Under the pieces are notes generated by a model. It saw only the letters and a list, made by a program, of their open reading frames with translations, did no database searches and had not been told where the DNA came from. The translations under genes and the position numbers were made by a program. From NCBI RefSeq assembly GCF_037975245.1, contig NC_092580.1:32072001-32136000 (forward strand): a stretch of DNA of 64,000 nt, given 5' to 3'. This DNA is from Apostichopus japonicus (lineage: Eukaryota; Echinodermata; Holothuroidea; Aspidochirotida; Stichopodidae). Shown here in pieces: positions 10,861 through 19,993 of this stretch (within the stretch, counting starts at the first letter, position 1; the number at the start of each line of letters is the position of its first letter).

Positions 10861-12981
10861 ATGTCACGCAATCCATTGAAGTGCATCAACTGCTCTATGT
10901 TTCGCCCAGGCAGAGCCTGGGACGAACACGACCTTTGTCCAAAATGCAGATCCTGCACTCGACGAGACCCCTGCCTGGTGTGTATTAAGTTTACACCAGC
11001 TCAGTGGCAGGACATCGACCTGTGGCTTGAGGGCTTACGTAGCAAGCTCCAGGGAAGGCTGGACTCGATCCCGAGCGCAATCGGGGCGCCGGAGGTTCCA
11101 GGAATAACGGGAGATAGAGAGGAGGAGGGAGTAGTAGAGAGAGAGGTGGAGGAGAGTGGCCAGGAGAGGGCCGAAGGAGAGAAAGAGGTAGAGAGAGAGG
11201 AAAGAGAAAGAGAAAGAATTCCCCTAACGGCCCCGGCTACGTCCGGATCAGTTACGGCCAGAGGGAAGGGCAGGAGCAAAGGCAAGGCTCCTGCCAGGAA
11301 AAGACCTCCAAAGCAGAGGCACAGCTCGGCCGGGCTGGAGACTCCGTCTCAGTCCGGGCCGCAGCTAAACAGACCCACAGAGCGCGGCCCTCCGGCCGTG
11401 GGAGGCTCGGGTCCTAAAGAGAGAGCAACCGAGGGGACGCGGAGACGGAGCCGGTCCCGTTCCAGGGAGCCGGACAGGGAGCCGGAGAGGCGGGTTCCGA
11501 CGGAGATCCCGGCCCGAGAAAGTAGGGAGAGAGAGTCCTCCCGCCGACCCAGAAGGGAGAGATCGGGGTCGCATACAAGATCCCCAAGACGTAGAGAGAG
11601 GAAGAGATACTCTCCAATCTCCGACGAGTCCTCGGACTCTTCCGACGATGGATACAGAAGATCCAAGAGGAGGCGCCGGTCCCCGAGACGGCGTCAGGAA
11701 GAGGAACCAGCTTGGCTTTCCAAACTCACCGGCCTGCTACGGCCCCTGCTGGAGCAAAGGACGTCCACGGTAGCCGACGTGGCACCGGGCCCTACCAGCC
11801 CCGTATCGACCATGGCCCCGCAACCGGCCCCGGACCCGGACGCTCTGGATTGCAGAGCGTCGGTGAATCTTTCCGGCTTGGAGGACGAAGGGGAGCCCAT
11901 AGATCCAGATCCTCTCGACTACGATCCTATGGAGGACAGCTTTGGTCACAATTACGAACCGGAGGAAGCACCCGTGACAGGAGGAGCCCTCCCACAGGAG
12001 CTAATAACACGGGCGGCAGACATATTCAGACGACACCTGGGGTTCGAGGAACCCGAGACGCAACCGCAGAAGGCGGGCCGGGTATCAAAATTGACGGCGA
12101 CCGGCGAAGCGTCATATAAGCCCAAAACTACCATACCAGTAGACGCAACCTGTTATGACAGATTTGAGGCCATTGCCAACAAGACCAAGTGGACGGCCTT
12201 CCCGGCCAGGGCAGATAGAGCGGTCAGGGTACCTGACGAGGCATGGAAGGATCTATTCAGATGCCCAACCATTCCCCAGGAGGCCAAGGAGAGATTAAAA
12301 GCCGAACAAGGGGCCTCATCCACACACGTGTTCAAGACCCCGGACCAGAGGAAGCTAGAAGAGCTTTTGGTAGAGGTGGACATGGCAGCCCGTTCGGGCA
12401 TGAAGTTCGCATCGGTACTAATGCTATCAGCCGAAGTCCTTATGCGACACCACCAACAGCTCCCTGAGGACAGCAGCCAAGTATCCAGGGACGAAGCGGG
12501 CCAGCTCCTCCTGCTGCTGGGCCCCCTCGTCAGACTCGCGTACGATCAATTTGCAAGGGTCGCTACCAGGTCCGTTAAGGCCCGTAGACAAAACATCGTC
12601 TCCGCCATCCACTGGCCTTCGACGGAGGCGAAAGACAGAATGCTGGAACTACCAATCCTCGGGGAAGACCTTTTTGCGGGCTGCTTCCAAAAGAAACTCC
12701 AGGAAGAGGTAGCCCGAAGGGAGACTCTGGCCAAATCAGAATTCCGACCCCCACCTACCCAGAGAACCAGACCCTTCCGCCCGAGGGAGAGCAGAGCACC
12801 TAGGGGAACGAGAGCAGCACCCGCCAAATCTATGAGCAGAGGAGCTCTCAGAGGCCGAAGCCGGGGGGCAGCCTTCCGTCCAACCCGCCCCTGGGCCCCC
12901 AGAGGAGGCAGAGGCTCCACGTCGACCAGACGGGACAGTGACCGCTCCTCCAATCGACCAGCGTTCGCCGCCCAGCCCTAG
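10861..12981 (+). CDS. DIRS ORF1, gag-like protein (706 aa)
   Basis: The first ATG after a 600-nt leader opens a 706-codon frame. The N-terminus has a cysteine cluster (Cys8, 11, 26, 29, 32, 38, 41) that looks like zinc-binding knuckles. Residues about 75-120 are Glu/Arg-rich. Residues about 130-290 are extremely Arg/Ser-rich with many RS, RE and SR dipeptides, plausibly nucleic-acid binding or nuclear-targeting. An acidic, proline-rich linker follows. A globular part of about 200 residues (roughly 390-600) precedes an Arg/Gly/Pro-rich tail. DIRS elements carry a gag-like first ORF in this position, so structural packaging of element RNA is the inferred role. It overlaps ORF2 by 44 nt in another frame, suggesting coupled or reinitiated translation. 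No internal stop is present. Confidence 0.85.
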   Translation: MSRNPLKCINCSMFRPGRAWDEHDLCPKCRSCTRRDPCLVCIKFTPAQWQDIDLWLEGLRSKLQGRLDSIPSAIGAPEVPGITGDREEEGVVEREVEESGQERAEGEKEVEREERERERIPLTAPATSGSVTARGKGRSKGKAPARKRPPKQRHSSAGLETPSQSGPQLNRPTERGPPAVGGSGPKERATEGTRRRSRSRSREPDREPERRVPTEIPARESRERESSRRPRRERSGSHTRSPRRRERKRYSPISDESSDSSDDGYRRSKRRRRSPRRRQEEEPAWLSKLTGLLRPLLEQRTSTVADVAPGPTSPVSTMAPQPAPDPDALDCRASVNLSGLEDEGEPIDPDPLDYDPMEDSFGHNYEPEEAPVTGGALPQELITRAADIFRRHLGFEEPETQPQKAGRVSKLTATGEASYKPKTTIPVDATCYDRFEAIANKTKWTAFPARADRAVRVPDEAWKDLFRCPTIPQEAKERLKAEQGASSTHVFKTPDQRKLEELLVEVDMAARSGMKFASVLMLSAEVLMRHHQQLPEDSSQVSRDEAGQLLLLLGPLVRLAYDQFARVATRSVKARRQNIVSAIHWPSTEAKDRMLELPILGEDLFAGCFQKKLQEEVARRETLAKSEFRPPPTQRTRPFRPRESRAPRGTRAAPAKSMSRGALRGRSRGAAFRPTRPWAPRGGRGSTSTRRDSDRSSNRPAFAAQP

Positions 12982-15043
12982 GGGTGCCCACCTCACCGCG
13001 GCCATTCCGCCGGTGGGGGGGAGACTAACAAACTTCTCCCAGCAATGGGAATTTATTGGCGGGGACAAGTGGGTGTTGGACACAGTCAAACACGGGTACA
13101 AAATAGAATTCTCCTCCAGCCCACCTTTCGGGGGCGGAGGAAGGCAGACACTCACACCCACGGACCCCGTCAAACGCTTAGCCCTAGAAGGGGAAATTCT
13201 GGCCCTGCTGGCCAAGCAGGCAATTACAAGAGTTCCGGAAGAGACGGGACCACTCTTCCGGTCCTCCTTTTTTCTGACCAAAAAACGGGACGGCACCTGG
13301 CGTCCCATTCTAAACCTAAAACCCCTGAACACAAAACACATCAGACCAAAACACTTCCGTATGGAGACCTTAAACTTAATATTACCCCTACTCAGAAAGG
13401 GCATGTGGGCGGCGACCGTAGACTTACGGGACGCCTACCTGCACATCTTGATACACAAAGAACACCGACGATTCCTAGCGTTCCGGTACGCAGAACAAGA
13501 CTACCAGTTCCGGGCGCTCCCATTCGGCCTAGCCACGGCTCCCAGAACCTTCACGAGAGTCGCGGGAGCAGTAGTCGCCTACCTCAGAAAAAGAGGGGTC
13601 ACCCTCTACGTATATCTAGACGACTGGTTGGTAGTAGGGAACAGTCTATCGGAAGCAACCAACAACGTCCACAAAACGCTCCAGACCCTTCAAGAACTGG
13701 GCTGGATCGTGAACCAGAAGAAATCACGGCTATCACCCTCCCAGACGATCCAGTTCCTCGGGGCCATACTGGACTTCACCACCGGGGTAGCCCGACCCTC
13801 AGAAGAAAGAGTCGCGGCAGTCAAGGCGACCACACAACAGATCTTGGCACACCGGGGGTCACCAACGGGGACATGGCTCCGGGCCCTGGGACTCATGGCC
13901 AGCCTCGTCGATATAGTGAGACTGTGCAGGCTACACATGCGACCTCTGCAACTGCACCTGCTGAGGTCCGCAGACCCTACAGACCCAGACAAAACAACGC
14001 TCATCTACAGGTCAGAGGAGGTCACACAACACTTTCGATGGTGGCTCGACCCAAACAACTGGAGTTCAGGGGTACCCTTTGCGATACAGCTACCAATGAC
14101 ATCGATAACGACGGACGCGTCACTGTCCGGATGGGGAGCTCACTGGAGCAATCGCACAGCATGGGGGACGTGGTCCCAAACAGAAACATCTCTCCACATC
14201 AACATCCTGGAGATGATGGCGGTCAAAAGAGCCCTGGAAGCTTTCAACGACCACGTACAGGGAACGATAACCACAATCTTCACCGACAACACGACAGTGG
14301 TGGCCTACATCAATCGGCAGGGGGGCACCCGCTCAGAGAGACTGTGCCGACTCGCGTGGGAGGTGATAACAGCGGCCGAGGACTCCGGCACGATCCTAAG
14401 GGCTTCCCACATCGCAGGCAAGCTCAACGTGATGGCGGACGCCCTATCCAGGGGGCATATAGACCCCAACGAATGGTCCCTGGAACAGGAGACTTGCGAC
14501 AGAATCTTTTCGATCTTCGGCAGGCCCACGATAGACCTGTTCGCAACACACAAGAACAACAAACTCCAGACCTTCTGTTCCAGACGATTCCACCCCCTGG
14601 CCTACCACACGGACGCAATGTCCCTCTCCTGGGACCACATGGATGCGTACATCTTCCCGCCGCTATGTATAATCGGACAAGTCCTCAGGAAAATTCGGAA
14701 CTCCAAGGGCAGGTTCACACTAATAGCCCCGTTCTGGCCTCGCAGACCCTGGTTCGCCGAGATCCCCCAACTCCTCATGGACGTCCCAGTGAGTCTACCG
14801 GACAAGCCCCACCTACTGTCCCAGAGACAGGGAACTCTCTCCCACCCAGACATCAAGGGGTTACAATTAGTTGCCTGGAGGCTGTCCGGTCTTCCCTACG
14901 ACAGAGAGGCTTTTCAGAAGCAGCTGCCGCGATGGCAGCCGACGCTAGAAGGGGAACGACCGCAGCGACTTACGATTCCCGTCTGCGGAAGTTCGACCAA
15001 TGGTGCCGACCGAGACAGATACTGCTGCCTGCTGCCTCTGTGA
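12938..15043 (+). CDS. DIRS ORF2, reverse transcriptase-RNase H polyprotein (701 aa)
   Basis: Reverse transcriptase motifs appear in order: FFLTKKRDGTWRPILNLKPL (about 111-130), VDLRDAY (about 161-167) with the first catalytic Asp, LPFGLATAP (about 194-202), and YLDDW (226-230) with the catalytic Asp pair. YLDD followed by Trp is usual in DIRS-group enzymes. RNase H follows with TTDAS (Asp393), NILEMMAV (Glu425), FTDNTT (Asp450) and MADALSR (Asp501). A further domain starts TIDLFATHKNN (about 531-541) and includes YIFPPL and APFWPRRPWF; this post-RNase H segment is shared by DIRS elements and has been described as methyltransferase-like, which I cannot confirm here. The frame starts inside ORF1 and its end overlaps the recombinase gene. 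All catalytic residues are present, so this protein looks functional. Confidence 0.93.
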   Translation: MTAPPIDQRSPPSPRGAHLTAAIPPVGGRLTNFSQQWEFIGGDKWVLDTVKHGYKIEFSSSPPFGGGGRQTLTPTDPVKRLALEGEILALLAKQAITRVPEETGPLFRSSFFLTKKRDGTWRPILNLKPLNTKHIRPKHFRMETLNLILPLLRKGMWAATVDLRDAYLHILIHKEHRRFLAFRYAEQDYQFRALPFGLATAPRTFTRVAGAVVAYLRKRGVTLYVYLDDWLVVGNSLSEATNNVHKTLQTLQELGWIVNQKKSRLSPSQTIQFLGAILDFTTGVARPSEERVAAVKATTQQILAHRGSPTGTWLRALGLMASLVDIVRLCRLHMRPLQLHLLRSADPTDPDKTTLIYRSEEVTQHFRWWLDPNNWSSGVPFAIQLPMTSITTDASLSGWGAHWSNRTAWGTWSQTETSLHINILEMMAVKRALEAFNDHVQGTITTIFTDNTTVVAYINRQGGTRSERLCRLAWEVITAAEDSGTILRASHIAGKLNVMADALSRGHIDPNEWSLEQETCDRIFSIFGRPTIDLFATHKNNKLQTFCSRRFHPLAYHTDAMSLSWDHMDAYIFPPLCIIGQVLRKIRNSKGRFTLIAPFWPRRPWFAEIPQLLMDVPVSLPDKPHLLSQRQGTLSHPDIKGLQLVAWRLSGLPYDREAFQKQLPRWQPTLEGERPQRLTIPVCGSSTNGADRDRYCCLLPL

Positions 15044-15943
15044 CACAGATAGCCGAGTTCCTCCTCTCACTCTTCGGAGAAGGGAAACAAGTCTCCACTA
15101 TCAGGAATTACAGGTCGGCCATCGCTGCCATCCACCAGGGCTTCCCAGATGGCTCCACACTGAGCAATAACCCGTACATTGCACAACTCATCAAAGGCAT
15201 GGCGAATCGTCGCCCACAGATCAGACGGCTGGCCCCCTCCTGGGGACTCTCAGCAGTGTTACATGCCCTGGCAGGACCACCATACGAACCAATGGCTAAC
15301 GCCTCCCTGGCTGCCCTCACAAAAAAGACACTCTTCCTCGTCGCAGTTGCGTCAGCAAGAAGGAGGAGTTGCCTCCACGCCCTATCCACCAAGCAGAACC
15401 ACATCAGATTTGAGGGCCACGGGGTGAGGATGGTTCCAGACCCGTCATTTATTGCAAAGAACCAGACCTTGACCTTCTTGCCAGGAGACATTTTCATCCC
15501 GGAAATTAAGACCATGTCATCAGTAGCCGAGGACAAACGATGGTGTCCAGTCAGGGCACTGAAGTGGTACCTGAACAAGACAGAAGTTAAGACAATCAAC
15601 TTCTCTCTTCATCATACCACGACCACCCTACGCAGCGGCCTCCAAAGACACTCTATCCAGGTGGCTAGTAGAGATCATACGCCCGTTCACATCGGGGACC
15701 TCCCGACCAAGGGCTCACGACGTCAGAGGGGTCGCGGCCTCTACAGCCCTATTCGCCGGCATCCCGGTAGAGGACATACTCAAAGCAGCAGCGTGGAAAA
15801 CTCCAACTACGTTCGTCGCCTGCTACTTGACCGACACTTTACACGCCGAAGCGGCATTTGGTAGCGCGGTGATGCGAGGTCCGGTGGGTAACAGGTCCCA
15901 CCCCTCGGGCCTCCCACCATCGGGCAGTGCCACTCGGTGCTAA
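14932..15943 (+). pseudogene. DIRS tyrosine recombinase, one frameshift
   Basis: This integrase would insert the circular element DNA. The start chosen is an ATG at 14932 overlapping the end of ORF2; the same frame is open upstream to 13045, so the true start is uncertain. The N-terminal core-binding domain (RLRKFDQWC through FLLSLFGEGK) and the first catalytic Arg region (VASARRRSCLHAL) are in one frame to about 15580. After roughly 15583-15600 homology with the copy at 491-967 continues in another frame. That frame carries the H-x-x-R box (AHDVRG) and WKTPTTFVACYL with the nucleophilic Tyr, and stops at TAA 15941-15943 inside the internal complementary region. The original frame instead ends at 15864 in nonsense. 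A single-base indel or an assembly error explains it. Confidence 0.88.
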
Positions 15944-16034
15944 GGTTGTGAGGAGACAGGTAAGCGAGGAGCGAAGTAAATATTCCAAAACTTACTGGTT
16001 TGGATATTTACGAGTGACGAGCTTACCTGTCTCC
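15936..16034. repeat. DIRS internal complementary region
   Basis: The left arm (15936-15981) is the reverse complement of the left terminus at 10128 onward. The right arm (about 15979-16034) is the reverse complement of the right terminus (cgagtgacgagcttacctg matches the complement of 16617-16640). The two arms meet at agtaaatattccaaaac, showing the expected left-to-right end junction of the circle. Confidence 0.93.
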
Positions 16035-16511
16035 ATTCCCGCCTCCCTCCCCCGAGAGGGTGGTGGGACACAGCCGGACGGAGGAGCGGTCGCTCGACTT
16101 GACTCATGACTCCGAGCTTCACACCAGATAGACAGAACCACCATCCACCAGAGAGCCATCGACTATGTCTATCGGTGAGTGTACCTATGTGTTTCCGTAT
16201 GCGTTTGCGTACATAGTCTTCCACTTACGTTCTCACCTAAGTTGATCTAAGGGTAACAAGTGGCGGACCGTAAAGCTTTAGGCTCCTTGTTAGTGTAAGG
16301 GGTAGTTCCGCCTGCAGGGTTCAGGAGAGTGTCCCCCCTTCCCGCTGCGCCGGGGAGGGTTACACTCCCCCCTGCTAAGAAGGCGTCAGTGAATTTTTTG
16401 TTAGGGGTTCACTTTGGGAAGTTAACTCGACGGGGGTCGTTGGGGGTGGCCAGACCTTGCCACCCCCACTCCCGTGTCCGTGAGGCCACTCTTTAGGAAT
16501 GGTCTCATGAG

Positions 16512-16668
16512 AAAGGAGGAGGGACCGGAAGGGGGGTCCGGTCATAGAGGGCGCACAGTGTTATTTATTTACCAGGACTTTATAGGCACGGTAGAATGAG
16601 GTGCTAAGGTTGTGAGGAGACAGGTAAGCTCGTCACTCGTAAATATCCAAACCAGTAAGTTTTGGAAT
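16512..16668. repeat. DIRS right inverted terminal repeat
   Basis: Bases 16512-16629 are the exact reverse complement of the left repeat. The unique outer extension ends ccagtaagttttggaat, and its complement is the right arm of the internal region. Confidence 0.92.
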
Positions 16669-17480
16669 TTGCGTTTGATGAATATTTTCTATAGAACGTC
16701 TCTTAAGGATGGAAGTGTAACAATTGAAAATATGCTCATATGTATATGGTGAAAAATCAAGAATGTTTGCCCCAAGTTTAGGCAGTTACAGTATAACTTT
16801 GTATAATTAACTCCGTACAAATTTGACCAGAAAGTTAGCTTCCAAATGTACTGCAAGAAGTTGTCTTCAAGTAGCCAAATTATCGAACTTGTTGTAGCTA
16901 ATTAACCCGTCCGGAAACTTAAAAATGAGATTGTTAATTAATGCTGAATGCTTGTTATATAATGAAACAAAGCTATCACAGGACGTTGTCATTATCAACG
17001 CGCATGTAAAGCAGGGATCTGCCGGCTACCCGATCAAAGATCTAAAAGTCTCTTGTTTAACTTTTCCAATTAGGGTCACTTTCTTTTAGTTTTCCTGGAT
17101 AGAAAAACCTGGGCTCTTTGCTTCCTGTTGGCAACTGAATTGTATACATATATATATCAATTCACGCTACCATTTTCATATAGCAATTAACCAACTTTTC
17201 ACTGCTTTGTTTCACTTCAATTGTTTATAACTATTGAAAGCGAAAGCAAATTGAGACCACAAGTTTTCACTTCTTTGTTTAAGTTGTGGAGAAGATCAGT
17301 GTCATGTGGTTCCTATATTTATAGAACTGACTTTTTTAGAATTTAATTAACACCCTAGCTGGCAGGACGAAAATACCAAAAGACCTGGGAGTTTATTTTT
17401 GTCCTTTATTTTCAGTTTTGAGGTTTCAAACACATTGCGATGGCCTAGCAAGCCTGTTGGTTTCATTTCTGGGAGTATTT
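16669..17480. other. AT-rich intergenic DNA between DIRS fragments
   Basis: No coding or repeat feature was recognised. Confidence 0.5.
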
Positions 17481-17775
17481 TTATGCTGAAGGTAAAGGGT
17501 CTGAGGTATTTTACTTAGCTCCTCGCTTACCTGTCTCCCCACAACCGTAGCACCCTAGTTCTACCGTGCTTAGAATATCCTGGTATAAACCTGTTTAACA
17601 CTGTGCGCCCTCTATGACCCGCCCCTCCGGTCAATGCTCTTCCATCTCATTCTACCATCCAAAGTGCCTGGATCACATAATTGTCTAGTGGATTTTTTTC
17701 CTTTCGGATTTTGTCCATAACGGTACCACCTACTGGATGTAAAATTTTAATGCTGAAGGTAAGGGTCTGAGGTTT
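17481..17775. mobile_element. DIRS left-end fragment between short direct repeats
   Basis: About 17509-17710 matches the DIRS left end and leader of the complete copy: gctcctcgcttacctgtctc, acactgtgcgccctctatga and attctaccat-ccaaagtgcc. No internal coding region follows. The fragment is bordered by imperfect 26-28-bp direct repeats containing tgctgaaggtaa and gggtctgaggt, at about 17482-17508 and 17750-17774. The homology includes leader sequence beyond the repeat, so this is a truncated element, not merely a solo inverted repeat. Confidence 0.8.
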
Positions 17776-18345
17776 CGAACCTAGCAGGATCTTCAGGGAC
17801 TTTAGAATGAAAATAAACTTTGAACACATTAAGAGAGACACAGATGGACAGAGAGACATGGATGGACAGACAGTTGAATTGGACAACTGATCAATGAATA
17901 GAGCAAAAGAAGACAGGATAAAGGAGATCTTGAGGAAATTTGAAAGGAAAGAGTTATGAGAGGTCATTATGGGAGGTGGAGATAAACTCTGAGGGGTGTA
18001 AGAAGGGGATCTAATTGGTAATGGATCAAAACATCAAGTTCTAACTTTTACATATTAGCCTACACAGGTTTTTTGCAGTAGATAAGGAGTTCGCTAATTT
18101 TTTTGTCTGTCGCTAAAGGTTTTATGCTGTTTGCTACAAAATCCAGTACCAATGGTATTCGTTAGCTTGACTCATATTTATGTTATACTTTCAAGCAGCA
18201 TTTAAATAGTCAAAGATGGTCTTGATGCTTGTTCTTTGTTCTTTATGATGAGCCAAAACAGATCAAATCACCTGTATGCAACAATGTAGCAAGCATGCAC
18301 TGCAGGCAACAACCACGTAGAAGCATACATGCAGTGAGCAATCAC
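17776..18345. other. Intergenic DNA, nothing recognised
   Basis: AT-rich, with a short purine-rich segment (17820-17960). No gene or repeat was identified. Confidence 0.45.
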
Positions 18346-19065
18346 CCGTCAGGAAGCACACAACAGTTATGCAACAAGCAAGACACAGAGAGAATGCAGG
18401 AAGTATGCAGGAACCATGCAGGAAGGATTTACACAGGAATCACACAACAGTTATGCAACAAGCAAGACACAGAGAATGCAGGAAGTATGCAGGAACCATG
18501 CAGGAAGGAATCAGACAGGAAGCACACAACAGTTATGCAACAAGCTAGAAACTACAGAGAGAATGCAGGAAGTATGCAGGAACCATGCAGGAAGGAATCA
18601 GACAGGAATCACACAACAGTTTTGCCACAAGATAGAAACTACAGAGAGAATGCAGGCAGTATGCAGGAACCATGCAGGAAGGAATCAGACAGGAAGCACA
18701 CAACAGTTATGCAACAAGATAGAAACTACAGAGAGAATGCAGGAAGTATGCAGGAACCATGCAGGAAGGAATCAGACAGGAATCACACAACAGTTATGCA
18801 ACAAGCTAGAAACTACAGAGAGAATGCAGGAAGTATGCAGGAACCATGCAGGAAGGAATCAGACAGGAATCACACAACAGTTATGCAACAAGATAGAAAC
18901 TACAGAGAGAATGCAGGAAGTATGCAGGAACCATGCAGGAAGGAATCACACAGGAATCACACAACAGTTATGCATCAAGCAAGACACAGAAAGAATGCAG
19001 GAAGTATGCAGGAACCATGCATGAACCAATCATGCAGGAAACATGCAGGAATTATGCAACAATGA
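18346..19065. repeat. 87-bp minisatellite, about 8 copies, open in two reading frames
   Basis: The unit holds gaatgcaggaagtatgcagg, aaccatgcaggaaggaatca and cacacaacagttatgcaaca. Because 87 is divisible by three and the unit lacks stops in two plus frames, there are ORFs of 278 codons (18229-19065) and 202 codons (18416-19024), with 29-residue repeats rich in Gln, Asn, Arg and His. No splice sites or conserved domain support coding, and synonymous-type variation is not evident. I treat it as a noncoding tandem repeat that happens to stay open. Confidence 0.85.
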
Positions 19066-19440
19066 AACAACAAGCATGTAGCAAGCAAGCAGCAAACATG
19101 TAGCAAGCCTAGCTGCATGCAGCACTTGAGCAAGCATGCAGGAAGCACAGAATGCAATTGTGCAACTAGTAAACATGCATGCATGCAGCAAAACTAAAAC
19201 TAGCATGCAGCCGGCATGAAGCAGACATGCATGCAAAAGCAAGCACACATGCATGCAAAAGCAAGCACACATGCAGCATGCAATTATGTAACAAGCAGCA
19301 AGCATATAGAACAAACATGCAACAATCATGTAGCAATCATGCAGCAACCATGCATTAAGCATGCAGCAAGCAAGCAGTATTGCATACAGCAACCATGCAA
19401 CAAGCATGCAGGAAGTATGTAGGAAGCATCATATCAATTC
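19066..19440. repeat. Degenerate GCATGCA-rich simple repeat
   Basis: Irregular short units (gcatgcagcaag, catgcatgcaaaagcaagca) continue the composition of the preceding minisatellite, with many overlapping gcatgc palindromes. It is probably an older part of the same array. Confidence 0.8.
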
Positions 19441-19840
19441 CTTTCCCAAAAAAATTTACACTAAAAAGCCTTGAGACATGCGATACCTGAACTTGCTTTG
19501 TGTTTAATTGCAATCCGGTTGTGATCATTAACAAATTGACTTTTAGTTTATGATGCAGGTAGTAAATTGCTGTAGTTTAATACCGAATTAAAGTCATGTA
19601 ATACTAAATTAAAGCACTCTGCAGTAGGGAGAGGCAATACATGAACATTCAGTAAACAAAACCTTGTTTATGAGTACAGAGGGTGGCTGTATGTACCTCC
19701 ATCTGCAGTCTCATCGTGATGGGAGTTACATGTCTATCAGTGCAGTCTAGCAATGTAGAAATAATGTCCATCACTGTAATGGTTGAATCAGTAAACATCG
19801 CTGTTTGAGCCAGATTCGTAATGCATGCATCCAGAGTAAA
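19441..19840. other. Intergenic DNA, nothing recognised
   Basis: No coding, RNA or repeat signal was seen. Confidence 0.45.
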
Positions 19841-19993
19841 GAAGCCATCATTGGCTTATCAAAGTCGCCAGCTGACCGGAGTCAGTCTCTTAGATTCATT
19901 GTTAACGTCCTGATTATGAATTGTCAATTGTCAACAAATCTGTAACTGGACGACATACATTAATCTTGGAGTAACTCGGGACCTTATGATTGT
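19841..19993 (-). mobile_element. SINE family 1, truncated copy
   Basis: It matches the body of the family: tcagtctcttagattcat, ttgtcaattgtcaacaaatc and acgacatacattaatcttgg on the plus strand. It stops near the B-box remnant (ctcgggaccttatgattg), so the tRNA-like head and the tail with its gatcctcctgcaagc block are missing. Confidence 0.8.

Larger units (their letters stand above)
10128..16668 (+). mobile_element. Complete DIRS-type retrotransposon
   Basis: A 6.5-kb element, clearly more GC-rich than its surroundings. In order it has the left inverted repeat (10128-10262), a leader, gag-like ORF1 (10861-12981), RT/RNase H ORF2 (12938-15043), a tyrosine-recombinase gene (about 14932-15943), the internal complementary region (15936-16034) and the right inverted repeat (16512-16668). 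The shared 118-bp part of the inverted repeats (10144-10262 versus 16512-16629) is identical by eye. The outer extensions differ at the two ends, and both are reproduced in complement, fused, in the internal region. This matches the DIRS replication model: a circular intermediate integrated by recombinase with no target-site duplication, and none is seen. Identical repeats suggest recent insertion. The single evident lesion is a frameshift in the recombinase gene. Confidence 0.95.

Noticed and set aside
12736-13404. 222-codon minus-strand ORF opposite the DIRS genes
   Set aside because: It is a shadow of the GC-rich gag and RT frames, with no domain of its own.
18229-19065. 278-codon ORF as a genuine repetitive-protein gene
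   Set aside because: A second frame is equally open, which follows from the 87-bp unit. No promoter, splice site or domain supports it.
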